Shown piece by piece: positions 47,259-57,402 of a stretch of DNA of 64,000 nt (position 1 is its first letter; each line of letters starts with the position of its first letter). The stretch spans positions 37,430-101,429 of the forward strand of contig CAWJEG010000016.1 of the NCBI GenBank assembly GCA_963841845.1, in the 5' to 3' direction. The DNA is from CAVVGZ01 sp963841845. Its GTDB lineage: Bacteria; Chloroflexota; Anaerolineae; Anaerolineales; Anaerolineaceae. The translations under genes and the position numbers were made by a program. A model generated the notes under the pieces. It made no database searches, was not told where the DNA came from, and worked only from the letters and a program-made list of their open reading frames with translations.

Positions 47259-48265
47259 ATGTCAATTTTACGCTGGGGTCCTTTTGCAGAAATTGCTGTT
47301 AAAGAAAATGGCATTTGGTTAAGCCTGGTGAGAACCTACTGATATTGGCAGATACATGGACTGATATGGATCTGGCGAATGCCTGTCTTGTTGCAGGCAT
47401 TAACGCCGGTGCCGTCCCTCAAATGCTGATAATACCCAGGGTAGCCCATGGGGATTTGGTAGATTTGAGTCCGTCCGTTCAGGCTGCCTTTTTGAATGTC
47501 GATGTAATCCTGGGTATTTGTGAAACAATGTTCGTTGAAACATCTGCCATAAAAAAAGCCCGACTAAAGGGAACCCGGGTAGCAACGGTCAATCCGCATG
47601 GGATGGAGGATTTTGCGATTGAAGGCATCGTAGATGTAGATTATGAGGGTCTTGTCAGGGCATCTAAAATAATTGCCGACATGTACCCAAAAACGAAAAT
47701 TTGCAGAGTAAAAAGTTCCCTTGGTACCGATATCACTTTTTCTTTGATGGGTAGACCTGTGGATATTGGTGATGGGGTTGCTGACCAGCCAGGAAAGGCA
47801 ACTTTCTTCCCTGGACCAGATATTGGTGTTGCCCCGATAGAAAATACAATCAATGGTGTGGTTGTGGTTGATGGTTGTATTGACCCCCCCGGTAAACTTG
47901 TTCATTCACCAATTACCTTGAAAATTGAAAACGGATTAATTACATCTATAGATGGGGGGGCAGATGCTGCTTCTTTTAGAGCCACTCTGGAATCTGTGAA
48001 CCATCCAAATGCGTTTGCGCTGTGTCATTTTACGCTGGGATTGAACCCACGTGCCAAACCGAGCAACAGTATGCATGAAACGGAACATATATTCGGTGCA
48101 GTTACATTTGGATTTGGAGATCAAGATCCTGCGTTCCAGGGTACGGTGGGAGAAGTACCGATCCATTCTGATGTGGTAATTCTATCCCCGTCCATTTATT
48201 TGGATGGTGTAATGCTCTTTGAAAAAAATGCCATTAATCCAGAATTAATGATTTTTGAGTCATAA
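47259..48265 (+). CDS. M29-type metallopeptidase/NicX-like metalloenzyme, frameshift near start
   Basis: This protein resembles the thermophilic aminopeptidase M29 fold, which also includes the iron dioxygenase NicX of nicotinate degradation. VKPGENLLILADTWTDMDLA starts the conserved part; KSSLGTDITFSLMGRPVDIG, PGPDIGVAPIENTINGVVVV and FGFGDQDPAFQG with VPIHSDVVILSPSIYLDG carry the C-terminal His-x-Asp ligands. The first ~20 residues are in another frame (shift near 47320). With the frames joined it has about 335 residues. The next gene follows 22 bases later, so the two are probably co-transcribed. Confidence 0.77.
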
Positions 48266-48286
48266 ATCCATTAGAGAGACGATTCC

Positions 48287-49543
48287 ATGAAAACCATTTT
48301 AACGAATTGTTCATTGATCGATTGTACAGGCAAAGATCTTCAAAAAGATATGACTTTGGTGATCCAGGATAATCGAATTGAGGATATTTATCCGGGGATT
48401 TATCAGGACACTCAAGGTGAAATTCCGGGAATAAGGGTCATCGACCTCAAGGGCGGTTATGTACTGCCCGGACTTTGGAATGTCCATGGACACCTGGGAG
48501 ATCTCTTGCCGGATATTCATAATTTATTACCCAATGAACCTGTGGGAAATGCCCTGATTCGAGCGGGGCGAAATGCTATGGAAGGGCTTCGGGCTGGTGT
48601 TACCAGTATGCGGATTGTAGGTGAAAGGGATTGCATTGATTTTGCCTGGAAACAGGCATTCGATTCCGGGGTTATGCTGGGACCGCGCTTGTTTGTCTGT
48701 GGGGTTCCCATCACTGCCACCGGCGGGCATTCCTGGGAGCCTGTAGGTCCGGGAGGTATAGAAATTGATGGGCCCTTTGAAATGCGCAAGGCTGTCCGGG
48801 AGAACATCAAACGCGGCGCTGACCAGATCAAAATCATGGATTCGGAATTGCAGGAGGATGAAATCCAGGCGGCAGTGGAAACGGCTCACAGCCGGGGAAT
48901 AAAAGTGGCTGTTCATTCGCGTGCCCCAATGACGAAAGTATCCATCCGCTGCGGAGTTGACACCATTGAGCACGCCTATAAACTGGATGACGAGACGATT
49001 ATGTTGATGAAAGATTACAACGTATTCTATGTGCCAACTTTGATTTGCAATCTTGATGAGGATTTAATCCGTTCTGTTGAGAAAAAGATGAAAGAATTGT
49101 TTCCTGAAGAAGACCAGGCAAAGAAGGAAGGCAGACTGAAGATATTGTGGGAGGATGTTCGAACAAAAGAACACTGCAAAACGCAGCGGGATGGATTCAA
49201 AAAAGCTGTGGATGCCGGTATTAAGGTATGTACCGGCGGGGATTCGGTCCCAAATGGAGAGCTAGAATTATTAGAAATTGAACAATTTGTTCTGGCTGGC
49301 ATGACGGAAATGCAGGCCATTATTGCTGCTACCCGCTGGGGGGCAGAGATTTGTGGTGTTGAAGACCAACTGGGCACTTTGGAAAAAGGAAAACTTGCTG
49401 ATTTGCTTATTTTAGAAGATAACCCACTGGAGAGTATTTATAACCTTAGAAAAGTGAAAACGGTTTTCAAGGACGGTTTCAAGATCGATCCTCACTTGCA
49501 GGAAGGTTTAAAAGACTTTTGGGAATTGTATTTTGTTGAATAA
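48287..49543 (+). CDS. Metal-dependent amidohydrolase (imidazolonepropionase/prolidase-like)
   Basis: This cytosolic amidohydrolase has 418 residues and a composite beta domain plus TIM barrel. The first metal motif is GLWNVHGHLGD (His-x-His) near residues 63-73; the bridging, probably carboxylated Lys lies in DQIKIMDSE, followed by VAVHSRAP, DTIEHAYKL and CTGGDSVPNG with the last Asp. LEKGKLADLLILEDNPLESI is the normal end of such enzymes. It likely hydrolyses a cyclic amide, acyl-amino acid or dipeptide. The neighbours, a peptide-type importer and an M29-type enzyme, are consistent with that. Confidence 0.88.
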   Translation: MKTILTNCSLIDCTGKDLQKDMTLVIQDNRIEDIYPGIYQDTQGEIPGIRVIDLKGGYVLPGLWNVHGHLGDLLPDIHNLLPNEPVGNALIRAGRNAMEGLRAGVTSMRIVGERDCIDFAWKQAFDSGVMLGPRLFVCGVPITATGGHSWEPVGPGGIEIDGPFEMRKAVRENIKRGADQIKIMDSELQEDEIQAAVETAHSRGIKVAVHSRAPMTKVSIRCGVDTIEHAYKLDDETIMLMKDYNVFYVPTLICNLDEDLIRSVEKKMKELFPEEDQAKKEGRLKILWEDVRTKEHCKTQRDGFKKAVDAGIKVCTGGDSVPNGELELLEIEQFVLAGMTEMQAIIAATRWGAEICGVEDQLGTLEKGKLADLLILEDNPLESIYNLRKVKTVFKDGFKIDPHLQEGLKDFWELYFVE

Positions 49544-49647
49544 TTCTGATTTTATCAAATGCAAGAGGAGGTGCCCCACCCGGAATAAAGAGTTGTAAAA
49601 ACCCGTATCATTGGTGTCAATTGTGATTTATTAAATGGAGGAATGAA

Positions 49648-51297
49648 ATGAGGAAGATACACTTATTAATTAACCTTGTCTTAATCCTTGTTGTCCTGGG
49701 GTTGGCAGCATGTACACCATCAGTCCCCGCTGACACAACCAGCTCGGGGGTGGAAGAAATGGAAGAACCAACTGCAGTGGCTGCTGAGGCAGAGGAAATA
49801 GGTGGTGATCTATCGAATACTCTGGTCATTGCAGAGAATGAACAACCGTTTTCTTTTGACCCTATGTTTACAGATGACTCAACAGTGAATCGTATGACAG
49901 TCCTGGCATATGATGCCCTGGTCCAATATAAACCCGGAACCACAGAGATCATCCCCTGGCTGGCGAAAGAATGGAATGTCTCTGAAGATGGACTTACTTA
50001 CACATTCATTTTAAATGAAGGGGTTAAGTTCCATGACGGGACAGATCTAACTGCTTCAGATGTCAAATTCACATTCGATCGATTAACCTCAATTGCCCAG
50101 GGAATATCCTACGAGTTATGGAACCTGCAATCTGTTGAGATTGTCGATGACTATACCGTTAAACTCAACCTGGGAGAACCATCTATTCCGTTCTTTAAAA
50201 TCCTTCCCAAAATGTTCATTATCAGTGAAGACGGTGTAAAAGCTAACGAGCAAAACGGTGATTCTGCCGCCGCATATTTATCAGACCATGACCTGGGGAG
50301 CGGCCCTTACCAGCTCACAAGTTTTGTCCCTGAACAACAGGCGATACTTGAGAAATATGAGGATTACTGGCAGGGCTGGGATGACGGGCAGGTTGAGAAG
50401 GTAATCTATACTTTCGTCAAAGAATCTGCAACGCAGCGATTGATGCTCGAAAAGGGTGATATTGATATTTCAATGGACCCCTCCGTTGATGATTTGCCAA
50501 CCATTACTGCAAACCCTGATTTATTGGTTGATGAGGGATCCACCATTGTTGAATTTTTCTTCCACATGCGTACCATCCACAAACCACTGGATGATATTCG
50601 TGTACGGAAGGCTCTCGCCCTTGCATACGACTATTCCACACACATGAATATTGCATTGGGTGGTTCAGGGGTTCAGGCTCAAGGTCCCTTTGCAAGATCA
50701 ATTCCCAATCATAATGACGACCTTGAAATACCAAGTCAAAATCTTGAAGAAGCCAAAGCTTTACTGGCTGAGGCGGGATACCCGGATGGAGGTTTTACGC
50801 TGAAGGTTGCCTATGAGCAGGATCTGGAAGAACAAGCGCGTGCCTTTGAAATTCTTCAAACAAATTTAGGAGAACTCGGTATTACGGTTGAGGGCATGCC
50901 AATGGATTGGGGTGCGAAATTTGATATGGAACAAGATGAAAACAGCGAGCCGGATATCTATGAGGAATATTATTGGAGCAATGCTGCAGATCCGGATTCC
51001 TCTTTACGGGATATTTTCCATGGGGCTTCGCGGGGTGTTGGCGGAAATGCCTCGTGGTATCAAAATGCAGAAGTAGATCGCCTGATGGATGAAGGGGTCG
51101 GGCTGCAGGATGAGGTCAAACGAGAACAAATCTATAAAGATGTTCAACAGTTGATCACAGACGACCAACCATCCATTTTTGTCAGCAATCCCACCTATCC
51201 TGTTGCGCTTCGGAAATGGGTAGAAGGATATGTTTATAATCCGATGCACCACCAGACCGTCTGGGCTTATTCTATCAGGTTGAACGGGAAACAATAA
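49648..51297 (+). CDS. Family 5 extracellular solute-binding lipoprotein (peptide/nickel type)
   Basis: This intact lipoprotein receptor has 549 residues. The signal peptide ends with the lipobox LAAC (Cys near residue 22) and a Glu/Thr/Ala-rich linker. Family 5 features include VNRMTVLAYDALVQYKPGT, FILNEGVKFHDGTDLTASDV, VRKALALAYDYSTHMNIAL and the C-terminal DDQPSIFVSNPTYPVAL. It begins the second peptide-type ABC cluster; a strong hairpin follows and then the permease genes. Confidence 0.91.
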   Translation: MRKIHLLINLVLILVVLGLAACTPSVPADTTSSGVEEMEEPTAVAAEAEEIGGDLSNTLVIAENEQPFSFDPMFTDDSTVNRMTVLAYDALVQYKPGTTEIIPWLAKEWNVSEDGLTYTFILNEGVKFHDGTDLTASDVKFTFDRLTSIAQGISYELWNLQSVEIVDDYTVKLNLGEPSIPFFKILPKMFIISEDGVKANEQNGDSAAAYLSDHDLGSGPYQLTSFVPEQQAILEKYEDYWQGWDDGQVEKVIYTFVKESATQRLMLEKGDIDISMDPSVDDLPTITANPDLLVDEGSTIVEFFFHMRTIHKPLDDIRVRKALALAYDYSTHMNIALGGSGVQAQGPFARSIPNHNDDLEIPSQNLEEAKALLAEAGYPDGGFTLKVAYEQDLEEQARAFEILQTNLGELGITVEGMPMDWGAKFDMEQDENSEPDIYEEYYWSNAADPDSSLRDIFHGASRGVGGNASWYQNAEVDRLMDEGVGLQDEVKREQIYKDVQQLITDDQPSIFVSNPTYPVALRKWVEGYVYNPMHHQTVWAYSIRLNGKQ

Positions 51298-51317
51298 CAT
51301 ATTTTAGTGTCTGAAGA

Positions 51318-51352
51318 CCGGGTATCAGGAGAGTAATCAACCTGGTACCCGG
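51318..51352 (+). other. Intercistronic hairpin after the peptide-binding protein gene
   Basis: A 12-pair stem (CCGGGTATCAGG with CCTGGTACCCGG, one G-U pair) and an 11-base loop lie 20 bases after the stop. No T run follows, so it is more probably an mRNA-protecting or partially terminating element that favours the binding protein over the permeases. Confidence 0.72.
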
Positions 51353-51403
51353 AAATTAACCGGACTCGAAATTTATCATTAACTTATTGATGGAAGAGTG
51401 CTG

Positions 51404-52408
51404 ATGCTTCGATTTATTATTCGCCGGTTCATTTTCCTGGTTTTTGTTCTCATCGGGATCTCCTTATTTCTGTTTATTATCATGTATACCTTACCCGGTG
51501 ATCCAGCAAAAACTGCAGCAGGAGTCCATGCAAAACCTGAACAGGTTGAGAGTATTCGAAGACAGTTAGGATTGGATAAACCCGTCCACATACAGTATCT
51601 TACTTATGTTCAGAATGTCTTTAAAGGAAATTTGGGTACGTCTGCACTTACTCGGAAACCGGTCATTACCGAATTAAAAACCTATTTGCCTGCAACCCTT
51701 GAGCTTGTTTTATCAGCAATGATCTTTATTGTCATGATTGCTTTTCCGTTAGGGGTATTATCCGCCCTCAAACCGGGAAAACTTGCAGATAACGGCAGCC
51801 GTTTGTTTGCGGCACTGGGAATGGGGATGCCTGTATTTTGGGTCGGATTGATGGCCCAGCTTTTATTTTACGGAAAATTGGGTGTGCTCCCATTTGGGGG
51901 GAGACTGACTCCGGGAGTTACACCTCCAATTCATGTAACCGGTTTTTATACAATTGACTCGTTACTTATGCGGGATATCCCTTTATTCGGGGATTCAATC
52001 TGGCATTTGATATTACCGGCATTTGTGCTTGCACTGCCTGAGATAGCTGTGATTTCCAGATTGCTGCAGTGCAGTATGCTGGATGTACTTAATCAGGATT
52101 ATATCCGTACTGCCCGGGCAAAGGGCGTGAAGGAAAAGAGGATAATTGGTTCCCACGCCATGAAAAACGCAATCCTGGTACCCATAACCATGCTGGGAAT
52201 TCAGCTGGGGATGCTGCTGGGAGGCACATTATTAGTGGAAAGTGTTTTTTCCTGGGGCGGGTTGGGCTTTTTTGTTTATCACGGAATCCAGGCATCTGAT
52301 TTTCCAGTTGTGATGGGAACAACCATGATCGTGACCATCATTTTTGTTTTATCCAACCTTGTTGTTGATATTTTATACGGTTACCTGGATCCAAGAATTG
52401 TATATTGA
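51404..52408 (+). CDS. Peptide/nickel-type ABC transporter permease (DppB-like)
   Basis: This permease has 334 residues and about six helices. Typical DppB parts are YTLPGDPAKTAAGVHAKPEQ, IRRQLGLDKPVHIQYL, VFWVGLMAQLLFYGKLGVLP and the coupling loop YIRTARAKGVKEKRIIGSHA, ending in DILYGYLDPRIVY. A GTG two codons upstream (51398) is an alternative start. The stop overlaps the TTG start of the second permease. No ATPase genes follow in the window, which is unusual for this operon type. Confidence 0.91.
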   Translation: MLRFIIRRFIFLVFVLIGISLFLFIIMYTLPGDPAKTAAGVHAKPEQVESIRRQLGLDKPVHIQYLTYVQNVFKGNLGTSALTRKPVITELKTYLPATLELVLSAMIFIVMIAFPLGVLSALKPGKLADNGSRLFAALGMGMPVFWVGLMAQLLFYGKLGVLPFGGRLTPGVTPPIHVTGFYTIDSLLMRDIPLFGDSIWHLILPAFVLALPEIAVISRLLQCSMLDVLNQDYIRTARAKGVKEKRIIGSHAMKNAILVPITMLGIQLGMLLGGTLLVESVFSWGGLGFFVYHGIQASDFPVVMGTTMIVTIIFVLSNLVVDILYGYLDPRIVY

Positions 52409-53338
52409 AAACCAACCGGAAAATAAATTTGGACACTTACAATCAAAAAATCAATCAACAAATACCTGGAAGAAAGTCCGGCCGAAGCAGTTCATTTTGG
52501 ATGCAATTGCGATTGAGCGTACGAAGAAATCCATTGGGAATTATTGGTTTTATCTTTATCCTTTTAATCATCATGATGGCAATATTTGCAGACCAGCTTA
52601 CCGCTTATAAACCAAATGAGTTCAACATTGAGGATAGATTACAACCTCCGAGTATCGAACATCCATTTGGTACAGATACCTTTGGCAGAGATTTATTCAC
52701 CCGGGTAATTTATGGATCCAGAATTTCCTTAATGGTGGCTGGAGTTGTTTTAACAGCTGCAGTCATAATTGGAATGTTCCTTGGTTCCATGGCTGGATAT
52801 TTAGGGGGTGGAATAGATGAAGTTGTTATGCGAACCACGGATATGTTTTTTGCCTTCCCTCCATTAATCCTGGCCATGGTAGTGAATGCTGCCCTGGGAC
52901 CCAGCTTAGGTGCCGCCATAGTTGCAGTAGCAATTACCTGGTGGCCGGCATATGCCCGGATGATTCGAGGGCAGGTAATGGCATCAAGAAATCATCTCTA
53001 TGTGGATGCGGCCAGGTCTCTGGGTGCAAGGGATTCTCGAATCATTTTGAAACACGTATTACCTAATTCGTTTAATCCAACCATTGTCCAATTAACACTT
53101 GATGCCGGATTTGTCATATTAACGGTTGCCGGGTTGAGTTTTATTGGATTGGGTCCCCAACCGCCCACGTCAGAACTTGGTTATATGGTAAATGAAGGCC
53201 GGCAGTATATACTCAGCTACTGGTGGTGGGCTACTTTTCCCTGGAATATTCATTTGCCTTCTGGTGGTTGGTTTTAACCTGTTTGGAGATTTTTTACGGG
53301 ATTTGTTTGATCCACGCCTGAGTGGTATCGATGTGTAG
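52405..53338 (+). CDS. Peptide/nickel-type ABC transporter permease (DppC-like), frameshift near C-terminus
   Basis: This is the second permease of the cluster, with about 310 residues after correction. HPFGTDTFGRDLFTRVIYGS, DEVVMRTTDMFFAFPPLILA and the coupling loop YVDAARSLGARDSRIILKHV are typical of DppC. A shift at about 53240 is followed by ICLLVVGFNLFGDFLRDLFD and a final PRLSGIDV at 53338, so only the last helix is displaced. The start codon is TTG, overlapping the upstream stop. The expected ATPase partners are absent. Confidence 0.87.
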
Positions 53339-53381
53339 ATACCCAGAGTCAATATCTATTAATTCATCGAGGAGAAATACA

Positions 53382-54452
53382 ATGCTACCGAATATGAAAC
53401 TACAACCTTATCTGATTATGTTCCCGGGGAAGGATGTATGCAGATGCTGAATGGCTAAATGCAATTGCTGCTTCAGAAGAATTCAAGAAATTGATTGCAG
53501 ACCAATCCAAAAGCACGCAACAAACTATTGGAAACAGCTGACAGAATCCGGGTTTGGCTAACCAATCTGATTCAAAGAGGGGCATTGTCACCGAAGGACC
53601 GCCAGAAAGCCGGTGACCTGCTTGGGGAATTGGGTGATCCACGCTTTGAGAAATCGGCATGGTTTTTACCGGCTGAAACGCTGCTTGGGTTTGTTCATAT
53701 CCCGGCAGGAAAGTTCTGGATGGGAAGCGGGGAAGAAGGTTATCAGGCAGATCTCCCGGGTTATTACATGGGTCGTTACCCTGTGACCGTTGCTCAATTT
53801 AAAGCATTCATCAATTCGACAGACTTTATTCCCGGGAACGGCGAATGTATTACCAGCGTTGATAACCACCCGGTTATCTGGGTCAGCTGGTACGAAGCCA
53901 TGGCATATTGCGAATGGATCGGAAAACAGCTGCAGCAACTTGCAGGAAACCGGCAGGCAGATGAAAGTCTGGATCAGGCTGAGAAGGATTTCTGGACTGG
54001 CATCCTGAATAAAACACTGAGGGTGACTCTACCCTCCGAACCGGAATGGGAGAAAGCTGCCCGCGGGACCGACGGCAGAACCTACCCATGGGGAGAGGTC
54101 ATCGATCCACAGAAAGCTAACTATAAGGAAACCGGGTTGGGGTGGACAAATCCAGTCGGATGCTTCCCGCAGGGAAACAGCCCGTACGGCATTGCCGATA
54201 TGAGTGGCAACGTATGGAACTGGCTGAGGTCGCTCATGGGGAAGGATGTTGAACATTTGGAATTCAATTATCCCTATGATCCACAAGACGGCCGGGAAGA
54301 TCCAAAGGCTGGAAGTGACGTCCTGCGCGGGATGAGCGGCGGGAGCTTTCCTGGTAGAGCCGCGCCGGGCTACTTGTTATTTCCGGGATGGCGTGCCGCC
54401 GGATGCCCGGGATGACGGGGATGGATTCCGCCTGGTGGTGACCCCGGTTTAG
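53382..54452 (+). pseudogene. FGE-sulfatase (SUMF1)-domain protein, N-terminus unclear, several frameshifts
   Basis: The C-terminal two thirds is a formylglycine-generating-enzyme-like domain: VHIPAGKFWMGSGEEGYQAD, GYYMGRYPVTVAQFKAFI, WVSWYEAMAYCEWIGKQL, LPSEPEWEKAARGTDGRTYP, GNSPYGIADMSGNVWNW and, after a shift near 54350, the final DGDGFRLVVTPV. The preceding residues LSPKDRQKAGDLLGELGDPRF are the linker often found before this domain in large effector or NACHT-type proteins. Only a short, frame-shifting N-terminal region (53382-53500, ADAEWLNAIAASEEFKKLIA) remains, so it may be a truncated remnant of a longer gene. Confidence 0.7.
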
Positions 54453-54546
54453 AATTCTATGAAATGGTCGCTATTTCAGGAACTACGAACAACAATTTTA
54501 ATGCTTTAGTTTCGATCTAAGAATAAATTTAAAAAAGGAGCCAATC

Positions 54547-55436
54547 ATGTTTGACATCAACCGAGTTACATTTCCCAGCATACCACTTATTAATTACCTC
54601 CCCGAGCAGGCCTTTCAAAATTATTGCCGATGCCGGCTATAAAAATGTGGATATCATCGATAAACCCCCACATTTCTCTGTTTTTGAAGACGAAGTGGAT
54701 TATAAGGCAGTCAAGAAATTGGCCGATGCCGCAGGGTTAAAAATCACCACCGTGAATGGCTACTTTGGGGGAGGCGCCGAAGGCAGATTGAGCAACTGGA
54801 AATACCACCCCGGTTTTACCTTCCCCAACAAGGCGCGCTACACATCGGTTGGTTTCTCAAGCGATGATCCCAAAGAAATTGAAGAGGAAATGCGGCAGAC
54901 AAAAAAGGCGATCGATATAGCAGAATTCTTTGGTTCAAAAATGGTCCGTTTCACCCCCGGGGATGATGACCCTGCCAAGTTGGATAAAATGCTGCCGTTA
55001 TTAAAAGAAATGGTCAATTACGCGGCGAGCAAAAACATCGTCATGGTGGGAGAAAACCACGGCCAGGGCATCCTTGGAACACCGCGGATTTTTGTTGAGA
55101 TGTGCGAAAAAATTGGCTCCGATTTTGTGGGTGTTCTCTACGAGCCGCTCAACCTGGTGGAGGAATGCGACCAACCCTATAAGAAAGCGTTTGAGATCAT
55201 GCGTGACTGGATCAAAATGGTCCATCTGAAAGATGCCTATCTTGATCCCACCCAGCGGGCATATATCCCTACCCTGTTCGGTGAAGGCGAGATGGATTAC
55301 GAATGGGTGATGAACAGGCTGGATGCGATCGGCTATAAAGGGTATGATCGGGCTTGAGTACGAAGTCCCGGGCTACCCGGTTGAAAAAGGCGCCAGGCAG
55401 TACCTGGAAGGTTTTAAACGGTTGGTCGGTATTTAA
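54547..55436 (+). CDS. Sugar phosphate isomerase/epimerase-family TIM barrel (copy A), two frameshifts
   Basis: This xylose-isomerase-like TIM barrel is similar to the gene at 56516-57386. The N-terminus reads MFDINRVTFPSIPLINYLPE, and one extra C near 54610 shifts the frame; then KIIADAGYKNVDIIDKPPHF, LADAAGLKITTVNGYFGGG and NIVMVGENHGQGILGTPRIF follow with the usual Glu/His/Asp ligands. A second shift near 55345 separates the last 30 residues (IGLEYEVPGYPVEKGARQYL). It probably isomerises or epimerises a sugar or hydroxyketo acid. The amidohydrolase-like DUF6282 gene follows. Confidence 0.83.
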
Positions 55437-55489
55437 ACCAATAAACATTCATCTTGTTCGTCCAATATGATTCTAAAAGGAGAAAAATT

Positions 55490-56494
55490 GTGTTACTCAG
55501 TCCGGACCGTTCCGTTCAACTAACAAAAGATTTATTACAGGGTGCAATAGACATCCATGTTCATCCAGGACCCCACCTGCTAAGCAGTCCCCGCCGCCTG
55601 GATCCAATTGAGGCGGCTGTGGATGCCAGGGATAACGGCATGCGCGCCATGGTCCTGCTGGATGTTTTCAATATGAGCAATGGGGTATCCTGGTTAATCA
55701 ACCGCCATGTGCCCGGTTTCACCGCTTTTGGAGGGTTGATCCTCAATACCAACTACGGCGGCATGAATCCAAGGGCCTGGAAGACAGCCATTTACTATGG
55801 GGATGGCGCAAAGTACCTGCAATTTGGCACCCATTCCACCTATTACCAGGCTGCAAAAGAAGGCAGGATGGTTGACGGGAAGTTCAAATCCCTTGCTGAT
55901 ATCTATCCGAAATTCCGTGAGGAGGAGTTGAATCGAGCGATTCGAATCCCGGTTTATGAGGATCCTGACGAGAAGCTGGATGAGATATTAACCCTGCTTG
56001 CGGAAAATCCGCACATCTATATGGATACAGGCCATATTTCAGTTGAAGAAGCATTAAGATTAGTGGACTTAAGAAAGAAATATGGCTACAAAAGGATAAT
56101 CATATCCAGTTCGGTGACCAAGCTGGCATCCATTGAGCAGATGAAGCACATGGCGAATAATGGTGCATTTATAGAGTTCTCACTCGCATCCTATACGGCT
56201 GCCCAGATGGTGCCGTTAACCCATTACTACGTTGAAAAAGAATACGCATCGATTGACGAAGGGATGACTGAAGGCGGCAGCAACTCAATTCGGGTTGTTG
56301 CGGAACAAATCAAAGAACTTGGCGCAAAACATGTGATCATGTCAACTGATTTCGGACGATATGGATTATCTACCCCGGTAGAAGGTTTACGCCAGTTCAT
56401 TTCCCTGATGTTAGATCTTGGGATCACACCGGATGAAATAACCTTGATGGTCAAGACAAATCCGGAGAAACTTCTTGGATTAGATCCACTATAA
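55490..56494 (+). CDS. DUF6282-type TIM-barrel (amidohydrolase-like) protein
   Basis: This cytosolic protein has 335 residues. The start at GTG 55490 is preferred because AAAAGGAG lies 6 bases ahead. LLQGAIDIHVHPGPHLLSSP carries the metal motif (HVHPGPH) and the family-specific RRLDPIEAAVDARDNGMRA. Further blocks are FGGLILNTNYGGMNPRAW, IYMDTGHISVEEALRLVDL and HVIMSTDFGRYGLSTPVEGL, which match DUF6282 proteins. The function of that family is not established. It lies between two similar TIM-barrel epimerases. Confidence 0.78.
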   Translation: MLLSPDRSVQLTKDLLQGAIDIHVHPGPHLLSSPRRLDPIEAAVDARDNGMRAMVLLDVFNMSNGVSWLINRHVPGFTAFGGLILNTNYGGMNPRAWKTAIYYGDGAKYLQFGTHSTYYQAAKEGRMVDGKFKSLADIYPKFREEELNRAIRIPVYEDPDEKLDEILTLLAENPHIYMDTGHISVEEALRLVDLRKKYGYKRIIISSSVTKLASIEQMKHMANNGAFIEFSLASYTAAQMVPLTHYYVEKEYASIDEGMTEGGSNSIRVVAEQIKELGAKHVIMSTDFGRYGLSTPVEGLRQFISLMLDLGITPDEITLMVKTNPEKLLGLDPL

Positions 56495-56515
56495 GAATCG
56501 AATAAGGATACATTT

Positions 56516-57386
56516 GTGGACATAAACCGGATCTCAACCTGCAGCATTGCTTTGATTCACCTCCCGCCGGATGATGCCTTTAAGATAATAGCCGATGCGG
56601 GATTTGGAAAAGTGGATATTTTGGAGAAGGTCCCGCATCTTTCTCTATTCCCTGAGGAATGTGACCCGGCAGCGTCTGAAGGAAACGGCGGCGAAGTATA
56701 ACCTGAAGATAGCCAACCTGGCTTCTTACGTTGGCGGGGGTGTGGATGGGCGTAGAACCGCCTGGTCTTTCCACGGATGGACAGTGCCCAGGCCGGAACA
56801 ATTTACCACACGCGGGTTTGCAAGTGACAGCATGAATGAATTGGAAACCGAAATGCGACAAATGGAGCGGGCAATAGACCTGGCAGAATTTTTTGGGGCT
56901 CGCTGCGTACGGGTTGTGCCCGGGGATGATCAGCCATCTTCGCTGGATAGAGTGGTCCCGTGGTTAAAAAAGAGTGCTGACTATGCCGCCCGAAAGAATA
57001 TTTTTCTGGGGATGGAAAATCACAGCGGAAATATAGCAGGAACTCCTGAATTGTGTGTGGAGCTTGCCGAAAAGGTGGGTTCAAAACACTTTGGAGTCTT
57101 ATATGAACCCGGGAACTTACTGGCAGACACAGGTACGGATTATAAGCAGGCACTGCTTACGATGCGTGACCACATCGTTCACTGCCATTTCAAGGACTGC
57201 AAGCCCTCCGCAAATGGATACGAGATGGTGATGATGGGAGATGGGGTCATCGATTTCCCGTGGATCATGGAGCGTTTGGATGCATCTGGCTATGATGGTG
57301 ATATTGCGCTTGAATACGAAATTCATGGTGCTCCCCCAGAAACCGGTTTGGAGGTCTTCTTATCGAGATATTTACAGCTTTTTTAA
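56516..57386 (+). CDS. Sugar phosphate isomerase/epimerase-family TIM barrel (copy B), one frameshift
   Basis: This is a relative of copy A. The GTG start at 56516 gives DINRISTCSIALIHLPPDDA, parallel to the start of copy A. A frame change near 56670 is followed by LKETAAKYNLKIANLASYVG, RAIDLAEFFGARCVRVVPGD, NIFLGMENHSGNIAGTPELC and FGVLYEPGNLLADTGTDYKQ, ending near 57386. With the frames joined it is about 290 residues. The two copies share the ligand spacing but differ in many surface segments, so they are an older duplication, perhaps specialised for two substrates. Confidence 0.83.
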
Positions 57387-57402
57387 AATACCAAAAAATG
57401 TA

